Assembly: GCA_038230255.1 (NCBI GenBank)
Contig: JBBRNP010000005.1
Span: 124,001 to 188,000 of the forward strand
Length of the DNA stretch: 64,000 bases
Direction: 5' to 3'
Origin: AV40 sp038230255
GTDB taxonomy: Bacteria > Verrucomicrobiota > Verrucomicrobiia > Chthoniobacterales > UBA10450
In this document: positions 59,289-64,000 of the stretch, one piece after another
Layout of the letters: each line of letters starts with the position of its first letter
How positions within the stretch are numbered: position 1 is the first letter of the stretch
Notes under the pieces: generated by a model
Databases searched by the model: none
Told to the model about the DNA's origin: nothing
The model's input: only the letters and a program-made list of their open reading frames with translations
Position numbers and translations under genes: made by a program

Positions 59289-60170
59289 TCAACCAAGGCG
59301 GTCCAAACAAACCGCTACTAAGAAGACAGCGCTGACAAAGGCGTTGCTCTGGAAAAACGCGCGATTAATACCAGCCACATCGAGCGATCGCGCGCTGCGA
59401 TGTTCGTAAACAAGCGCGGCTGCGACTACCGGCATTGCCATGAAATAGATGGTCCCAAGTTTCGCAGCGAAACCGAAACCGATTAACATCGCGAGCATGA
59501 GTACATGAAGTAGCTGTGCAAGGCGCAAAGTCCGCGCGATCCCCATTGCTACGACCAATGAGCGAATCCCTTCCTGGCGGTCGAATTCAACATCCTGGGT
59601 CGCATAAATCAGGTCGAAGCCGGCGACCCAGCAAATGACTCCGATCGCCAAAACAAATGGCGCAAGATCGACATCTCCTCGTTGGGCAATCCAGGCGCCG
59701 ATCGGAGAGATAGCGAGCGCCAGCCCAAGAAAAAAGTGGGTCGCAGCGGTGAAACGCTTGGTCAGCGAATAAAAGAACACAATCGCTAGCGCGAACGGCG
59801 AGAGCATAAACGTGAGCTGATTGATCGCACTGGCCGCAATCAGAAATGCGGCCGAACTGACGATCAAGGCGAGGAGCACAACCGATTTTGGCAGGAGCAA
59901 ATGTCGCGATGCGGTGCGCGGGTTCCGTTGATCAAGCGACCAATCGACGAATCGATTGAAAAGCATCGCCGCGGTACGCGCGCAAACCATGCAAGCAAGC
60001 ACAAGAAGCAATGTTCGACCCAAGGGCAATCCATTCGCCGCCACAACGAGCGTGCCAAGAGCAAACGGCAACGCAAAAATCGTATGCGAGAAACGTATTA
60101 GTTGGAGAAAACGGCCAAGCGCGTTGCCGGACGATCTCTCGATCTGAAGATGTCGATCTTGCAAAGCCAT
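59289..60170 (-). CDS. UbiA-family prenyltransferase (4-hydroxybenzoate / MqnP type)
   Basis: A 293-residue membrane enzyme with about eight or nine helices. The two Asp-rich diphosphate/magnesium motifs are NRFVDWSLDQRNPRT (about 72-86) and YATQDVEFDRQEG (about 190-202). It attaches an isoprenoid chain to an aromatic acid in quinone synthesis. The sequence type (UbiA-like, not MenA) fits ubiquinone or the futalosine menaquinone route. It is the second gene of an operon, 6 bases after the metallo-beta-lactamase-like gene. Confidence 0.92.
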   Translation of the reverse strand: MALQDRHLQIERSSGNALGRFLQLIRFSHTIFALPFALGTLVVAANGLPLGRTLLLVLACMVCARTAAMLFNRFVDWSLDQRNPRTASRHLLLPKSVVLLALIVSSAAFLIAASAINQLTFMLSPFALAIVFFYSLTKRFTAATHFFLGLALAISPIGAWIAQRGDVDLAPFVLAIGVICWVAGFDLIYATQDVEFDRQEGIRSLVVAMGIARTLRLAQLLHVLMLAMLIGFGFAAKLGTIYFMAMPVVAAALVYEHRSARSLDVAGINRAFFQSNAFVSAVFLVAVCLDRLG

Positions 60171-60176
60171 TGCGAA

Positions 60177-60791
60177 TTAATGGTCCTGACCCAACAGCTG
60201 CTGCAAACGTTGACTGGCCCCTGAAAGAATCGGCGTACCGTGAGCGAAAAGCAGGCGCTCGGCCGGTCGCGCAAGGAGCTGCTGGAGTGAACTCCGCATT
60301 TGTTTTTCGTTCAGGCAATATTTTCGCGGCAGAAAACTGAAGCCATAGGGCTCAAAATTAATCAATGTGTCGCCGACGATCAGGGTTCCGCCATTCGACG
60401 CATGATAAAGGGCGATCTCGCCGGCAACGGCTCCTTCGATCTCAATTACCTCCAGTTCACCGCCGATCGCCGCGCCCTTTTTTGCCTCAGCGAAACGCGC
60501 GGGGTTCAAGTCGGGAAAGCTCCGAGCGCCGCCAAAGATTGGCGCTGAAAAGCGGTCCGAGTATGTCGAACTGGCGCGGGGATGATTGGCATTGGTAACG
60601 ATAATTCCACCTACCGGCGCCCCCTCAGAAAGCCGCCGCAGATCGGCTTCGGGTAGGGCAATTGGATCGACAATATAGATGCCGGCGCTTGTCTGGATCG
60701 CGCTGGAAAAGAGGTCGGCTTTTACAGAGGAATCGTAACTTTGCCAGGCCCAAAGCCCGGGCAAAAGCTGATGGAAATCAGGTGTGCGCAC
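60177..60791 (-). CDS. Metallo-beta-lactamase-fold protein with degenerate metal site
   Basis: About 204 residues when started at the GTG 60789-60791 (VRTPDFHQLLPGLWAW); the frame stays open to 60878 but the extra part crosses the divergent promoter. The fold is suggested by the pattern of strands (GIYIVDPIALPEADL, GGIIVTNANHPRASSTY, GGTLIVGDTLINF, LLFAHGTPILSGA). The H-x-H-x-D-H motif is reduced to NANHPRAS, so metal binding is doubtful; the later Asp (GDTLI) and His (FAHG) remain. It is co-transcribed with the prenyltransferase gene. Confidence 0.72.
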   Translation of the reverse strand: MRTPDFHQLLPGLWAWQSYDSSVKADLFSSAIQTSAGIYIVDPIALPEADLRRLSEGAPVGGIIVTNANHPRASSTYSDRFSAPIFGGARSFPDLNPARFAEAKKGAAIGGELEVIEIEGAVAGEIALYHASNGGTLIVGDTLINFEPYGFSFLPRKYCLNEKQMRSSLQQLLARPAERLLFAHGTPILSGASQRLQQLLGQDH

Positions 60792-60830
60792 GATGGGAGA
60801 GTGCCTGAAAGCGGGGGGTTGGGCAAGGGG

Positions 60831-60846
60831 TGGCACTATAGGTGCT
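60831..60846 (+). promoter_or_regulatory. Sigma-54-like promoter before the GspF/PilC gene
   Basis: TGGCACTATAGGTGCT has a perfect -24 TGGCAC, a -12 element with TGCT, and the correct 10 bases between GG and GC; two of the conserved positions differ from TGGCACG-N4-TTGCW. It would start transcription near 60857, 14 bases before the ATG. Type IV pilus genes are often sigma-54 dependent. Confidence 0.55.
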
Positions 60847-60870
60847 TTAGTGATTATAGAAATTATAAGC

Positions 60871-62100
60871 ATGACCACCTACGCCTACCAAGCTCGAGAC
60901 GCCTCCGGCCGCATCGTCTCTGGCATCCAAGACGCCCTTAACGAAGACAACGCCGTCACCAGTCTGATGAGCCGCGGCCTGATGGTGTTGTCACTCCAAA
61001 AGAAGTCGGTCGCCGGCCGCTCCCGCAAGAAAACCTGGTCGGTAAAAGAGACCGACCTTGTTCTTTTTACCCGCCAGCTCGCGACCATGATCGAGGCCGG
61101 CATTTCGTTGGTCCAGGGATTGACCGCCCTTTACGACCAGTGCGATCCCAAACGCCAGCGCAGCCTGCGCCACGTCGTGAGCGACGTGACCACCCGCGTG
61201 CAAGGCGGCGAAACATTTCACGAATCCATCGCGAAACATCCGCGTGTTTTTAATCGACTCTTCGTCAGCATGGTGAGAGCCGGTGAAAGCGGCGGTTTGC
61301 TTGCCGAGATTTTGGAGCGCCTCGCCGGATTTCTCGAAGCCAGCGCCCGGCTGCGCAAGAAGGTCAAATCCGCGATGACCTATCCTGTCATCGTAATTTG
61401 CATCGCGTTCGCTATCACGACATTCCTAATCGTTCGGGTGGTGCCGATCTTCGGCGAAATCTTCAAAGATTTCGGCGCAAAGCTTCCCGCGCCGACCCAG
61501 TTCCTGATCGACGTTAGCGATTTTGTCCGGGGCGAATGGTATTTTCTGGTACTCGGAATCGGTGGGACGATTTTCGGAATCCGTACTTTTCTGCGCTCCA
61601 AGCGCGGCAAACAATTCGCAGACCGCTGGAAATTGAAGCTGCCGGTGTTTGGCCCGCTCGCACACAAGATTTGTATGTCGCGCTTCGCGCGCACCTTTGC
61701 TCAGCTTATCCGCAGCGGCGTCCCAATTTTGGAGGTGCTCGAGATTGTCGGCGGCACCTCCGGTAATCACGTAGTGGAAGAGAGCATTAAGGGCGTCGCC
61801 GAAGATGTCGAAAAAGGCGACAATCTGTCCGTCGCGCTGTCGAAGAAGACGATTTTCCCGCCCATGCTTCTCCGAATGGTCTCGGCGGGTGAAGCTACCG
61901 GCAAAATCGACAACATGCTCGAGAAAATGGCCGATTTCTGGGACGAAGAAGTCGAAGCGATGCTCGATGCCCTCACCTCTTTGATCGAGCCGATGCTGAT
62001 CGTTTTCCTGGGCGTGATCGTCGGCGGCATCGTGATCGCCATGTTTCTGCCCATCTTCAAACTCAACGAAGTGGTCTCACAAAACTCATCCGGGCATTGA
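60871..62100 (+). CDS. Type II secretion / type IV pilus inner-membrane protein (GspF/PilC)
   Basis: A 409-residue protein starting MTTYAYQARDASGRIVSG (ATG 60871-60873), the usual N-terminus of the family; the upstream extension to 60784 is non-homologous. Two T2SF domains are present, each with a helical cytoplasmic part (FTRQLATMIEAGISLVQGLT and FARTFAQLIRSGVPILEVLE) and membrane helices (VIVICIAFAITTFLIV, then WYFLVLGIGGTIFGI, and the last IVFLGVIVGGIVIAMFLPI). It forms the platform for the assembly ATPase. No other pilus or secretion gene is in the window. Confidence 0.95.
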   Translation: MTTYAYQARDASGRIVSGIQDALNEDNAVTSLMSRGLMVLSLQKKSVAGRSRKKTWSVKETDLVLFTRQLATMIEAGISLVQGLTALYDQCDPKRQRSLRHVVSDVTTRVQGGETFHESIAKHPRVFNRLFVSMVRAGESGGLLAEILERLAGFLEASARLRKKVKSAMTYPVIVICIAFAITTFLIVRVVPIFGEIFKDFGAKLPAPTQFLIDVSDFVRGEWYFLVLGIGGTIFGIRTFLRSKRGKQFADRWKLKLPVFGPLAHKICMSRFARTFAQLIRSGVPILEVLEIVGGTSGNHVVEESIKGVAEDVEKGDNLSVALSKKTIFPPMLLRMVSAGEATGKIDNMLEKMADFWDEEVEAMLDALTSLIEPMLIVFLGVIVGGIVIAMFLPIFKLNEVVSQNSSGH

Positions 62101-62141
62101 TTTCCCAAGACAAGAGCTAGGAGAAGCTCGTAGGCAGGGAG

Positions 62142-62177
62142 GGGGCGGATCGAAAGATCCGTCCCTTTTCTTTTTTA
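62142..62177 (+). terminator. Rho-independent terminator after the GspF/PilC gene
   Basis: A stem of ten pairs including one G-T (GGGGCGGATC and GATCCGTCCC) with a GAAA tetraloop is followed by TTTTCTTTTTT. It lies 42 bases after the stop codon and separates this gene from the convergent operon. Confidence 0.9.
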
Positions 62178-62273
62178 TAATCTTCCACCACCTCTGCTCC
62201 CCTCGTCTTAGACCAGAAGCAGATTAAGATTAAGCGGTAGAGGAAGGAAAAGCCGGGACCTTAGTCGCGCGCT

Positions 62274-62744
62274 TTACGGGTGATCGACAAACACCGGCGT
62301 CGCCGAGATGTCTTTCGCGTCGAACGAAAATCCGTGAGCGGTTTTCCGGAGCAATTTCAAAACATCGGCCACGTTTTGGGCGGTGGTAGTGGAATAGAAA
62401 CGCACCAAACCAACGGTGGTGCGCGAGCCAAACACGGTGATCATGATCGTTTCGTCATCCACCGAATTCATAAACATGTGGCTGCCGTTACCCTGGTGAT
62501 AAAGAGCGTTGAATTCTACCTCGCCGATGCGCCGCGCGAGCTCGCGGGTGGCGGCAAAAGAGCCGGCAGCCAGCGCGGCAATCACGGTCACGTCCATTAC
62601 GTCCATGTCGCCGCACTGCGAGATCACGTTGCCGCCGCGATCGATTACGACCGTCAGGTCGGACTCGGTTTTCTTCAAAAAATCACCGAGCACGCCATCG
62701 AGCATGGCCACATCTTCGATCGTTAGAACCGGAATCGCGTTCAT
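62274..62744 (-). CDS. Roadblock/LC7-domain protein (MglB-like)
   Basis: A 156-residue protein with the roadblock/LC7 fold (LTVVIDRGGNVISQCGDM, VIAALAAGSFAATRELARR, IMITVFGSRTTVGLVRFY). Such proteins bind small GTPases; MglB is the GTPase-activating partner of MglA in cell polarity. Its start overlaps the stop of the MglA-like gene by four bases, so it is the last gene of that operon. A C-terminal tail of about 15 residues is not conserved. Confidence 0.88.
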   Translation of the reverse strand: MNAIPVLTIEDVAMLDGVLGDFLKKTESDLTVVIDRGGNVISQCGDMDVMDVTVIAALAAGSFAATRELARRIGEVEFNALYHQGNGSHMFMNSVDDETIMITVFGSRTTVGLVRFYSTTTAQNVADVLKLLRKTAHGFSFDAKDISATPVFVDHP

Positions 62745-63415
62745 GCCGAAATCTGCTTTTTCGTTTGCGATGCGGTCGGTTCAACCGGGATCGCCACTGG
62801 CAAGGCCGCACCTTGCGGCGCCTCGCTCTGCTTACTGAACTTGTGCAGGAGAATCTGGGAGACTGCGTTCAGCGCCGCGAACACGTTCTGTCCACTACTC
62901 GAAATCACTTCGAAACTTTGCAACCGCTTCTTTCGGTTGTTCAAGACGTATTCCATGTAATTGACCGGCGCGACGTTCGGGAGGTCGCGCTTGTTGTACT
63001 CAAGCACACACGGAATTTCGTCGATCGCCATGTTTTGGAGCGCGAGGTTGTCGCTGAGATTTTTGTAGCTCTCGACATTCTCTTCCATTTTTTCCCACTG
63101 CGAATCGGCCACAAAAACAATCCCGTCCACACTCCGCAGCACGAGTTGCCGCGTCGCGTTGTAAATGACCTGACCAGGAACAGTGTAGAGTTGGAATTTG
63201 GTCACGAATCCCTTGATCACGACCGCGTTCAGCGGAAGAAAATCGAAAAAGAGCGTGCGCTCGGTCGCAGTCGCGAGCGAGACGAGGTCGCCGCGGTTCA
63301 GCGGATTAATCCGCTGATGAATATAATTCAGGTTCGTTGTTTTGCCGCACAACGCCGGACCGTAGTAAACAATTTTGAACTGAATCTCGCGGCTAGCGTA
63401 ATTAATGATCGACAT
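62741..63415 (-). CDS. MglA-like Ras-superfamily GTPase
   Basis: A 224-residue GTPase. The P-loop is GPALCGKTT (about 19-27), the second motif is VPGQVIYNATRQ (Asp of DxxG replaced, as in MglA), and the base-binding motif is NKRD in LEYNKRDLPNV. The insertion RTLFFDFLPL before it matches the MglA branch. MglA sets cell polarity in Myxococcus and controls motility machinery, which fits the nearby GspF/PilC gene. The C-terminal 35 residues are variable. It overlaps the preceding roadblock-like gene by 14 bases. Confidence 0.95.
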   Translation of the reverse strand: MSIINYASREIQFKIVYYGPALCGKTTNLNYIHQRINPLNRGDLVSLATATERTLFFDFLPLNAVVIKGFVTKFQLYTVPGQVIYNATRQLVLRSVDGIVFVADSQWEKMEENVESYKNLSDNLALQNMAIDEIPCVLEYNKRDLPNVAPVNYMEYVLNNRKKRLQSFEVISSSGQNVFAALNAVSQILLHKFSKQSEAPQGAALPVAIPVEPTASQTKKQISA

Positions 63416-64000
63416 GCGGCTTCTCCGTCTGCGCGTAGGTGCGCGAAAGTTTCTCTACTAGTTCGGCAATTTGTTTCCGGGTTTCGGGAGGCAGCGAGCC
63501 CTCAGCGTGCAGTGCTGTCAGACAAATGTTTCCCTGCGCGAAAAAGCTCACCGCCGAGCCACTCGTATAGAGCGTTATCGCCACGAGTGAGCCGAGTTTC
63601 GTCTCACGAACGTGTTGTGCGACTCGATCTAACAATCCGGGAGCCATCGCGGACAAACCGTCCGCCGCGATTGCCTCCGGCAGCTCTCCGGCCAAACTCA
63701 ATCCGTCCGAAAATGTGATTGCGCACGCTTTCACGCCCGGCAGTCCGCACGCCTGGGCGACGATTTCTTTCGGGTCGGCCTTTTTCTCGGCGGCGGGATC
63801 GACGTCGATCTTCGCTTCGACGACCGGCTGTTCCGGCGCCTTGTCGGGAATTTTCTCGGCTGGCGCCTTATTGGCGGCGAGACGTTGCGCGTCCTCTTTA
63901 GCTTTGATCAAGAACGGCGTTTCGAAATCAGTATCCAACGCGAAGCTTTCCTGATCGTCGCGAAGCTTCAATATCGTCGCCGGCAAATTCTTCAGCACTT
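63402..64000 (-). CDS. Roadblock/LC7-like protein with long linker, 5' partial
   Basis: The frame runs to the right edge; a GTG at 63996-63998 is probably internal (VLKNLPATILKL). After a short N-terminal part with LDTDFETPFLIK comes an Ala/Pro/Lys-rich linker and then a roadblock-like domain (EIVAQACGLPGVKACAITFS, LGSLVAITLYTSGSAVSFF, ICLTALH). It is the first visible gene of the operon with MglA and the second roadblock protein, so two different roadblock proteins flank one GTPase. Confidence 0.8.
   Translation of the reverse strand, partial: VLKNLPATILKLRDDQESFALDTDFETPFLIKAKEDAQRLAANKAPAEKIPDKAPEQPVVEAKIDVDPAAEKKADPKEIVAQACGLPGVKACAITFSDGLSLAGELPEAIAADGLSAMAPGLLDRVAQHVRETKLGSLVAITLYTSGSAVSFFAQGNICLTALHAEGSLPPETRKQIAELVEKLSRTYAQTEKPHVDH

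Noticed and set aside
1..64000. tRNA, rRNA, riboswitch or CRISPR features
   Set aside because: Reading of the intergenic regions on both strands showed no cloverleaf with a T-loop, no rRNA sequence, no known riboswitch core and no spaced repeats.

Overview
The window looks like a chromosome segment of a soil-type Verrucomicrobiota (Chthoniobacterales / Udaeobacter-like). This is inferred from the tandem array of 800-residue duplicated MacB/FtsX permeases, an RpoD-like sigma factor without the long N-terminal region, MglA/roadblock genes beside a GspF/PilC gene, and dispersed short palindromic repeats. Acidobacteriota is the main alternative. I see no rRNA, tRNA, CRISPR array, transposase or phage gene.

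Bases 1-833 hold the end of a fold-type IV aminotransferase that appears to lack the PLP lysine. Bases 834-22623 form one large minus-strand block. In transcription order it has a 91-residue membrane protein, an NtrC-type regulator and its kinase, then a second 91-residue protein paralogous to the first, a HlyD/MacA-like adaptor, a four-helix-bundle protein, two LolD/MacB-type ATPases and six consecutive permeases. A near-consensus sigma-54 promoter (19101-19116) lies directly before the export operon, so the two-component system next door probably controls it. This is the most coherent candidate for an undescribed system.

Bases 22975-25646 are accessory. They hold a secreted 3D-domain protein, a 77-base duplicated fragment of the regulator's start and leader, and three overlapping genes of unknown function with lower GC. 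Bases 25836-37527 carry a zinc metallopeptidase with an ATP-grasp ligase, a membrane pseudokinase, an acetyltransferase, mutS, a TPR protein, a DUF4142 protein, pyruvate kinase and the sigma factor. Bases 37806-43558 hold a ComM-like ATPase, then a LysR regulator divergent from an osmC/histidine-kinase pair with a perfect ATAC-N7-GTAT operator between them, a decayed copy of the osmC/kinase junction, and a fatty-acid desaturase.

Bases 43624-46024 carry an AI-2E-type permease fused to a cobalamin-binding-like segment and a GAF domain, split by one extra base. Bases 46214-51517 encode small membrane and secreted proteins and an envelope operon (DUF3142 lipoprotein, repeat protein, adhesin-like lipoprotein). 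From 51523 to 60791 come housekeeping genes: yajQ, a MoaD-like protein, a frameshifted hpt, yjbQ, a serine hydrolase, a TPR protein, an oligoendopeptidase F, a uracil-DNA glycosylase, a DUF2905 protein, a DnaJ/CbpA-like protein, rpiB, a UbiA prenyltransferase and a degenerate metallo-beta-lactamase-fold protein. The right end holds a GspF/PilC protein behind a second sigma-54-like promoter, and a convergent operon of roadblock, MglA GTPase and roadblock-like genes that runs off the window.

Three families of small repeats or duplicated fragments and two single-base frameshifts (44389 and 52442) are recorded separately. All functional statements rest on reading motifs by eye; no database search was run.
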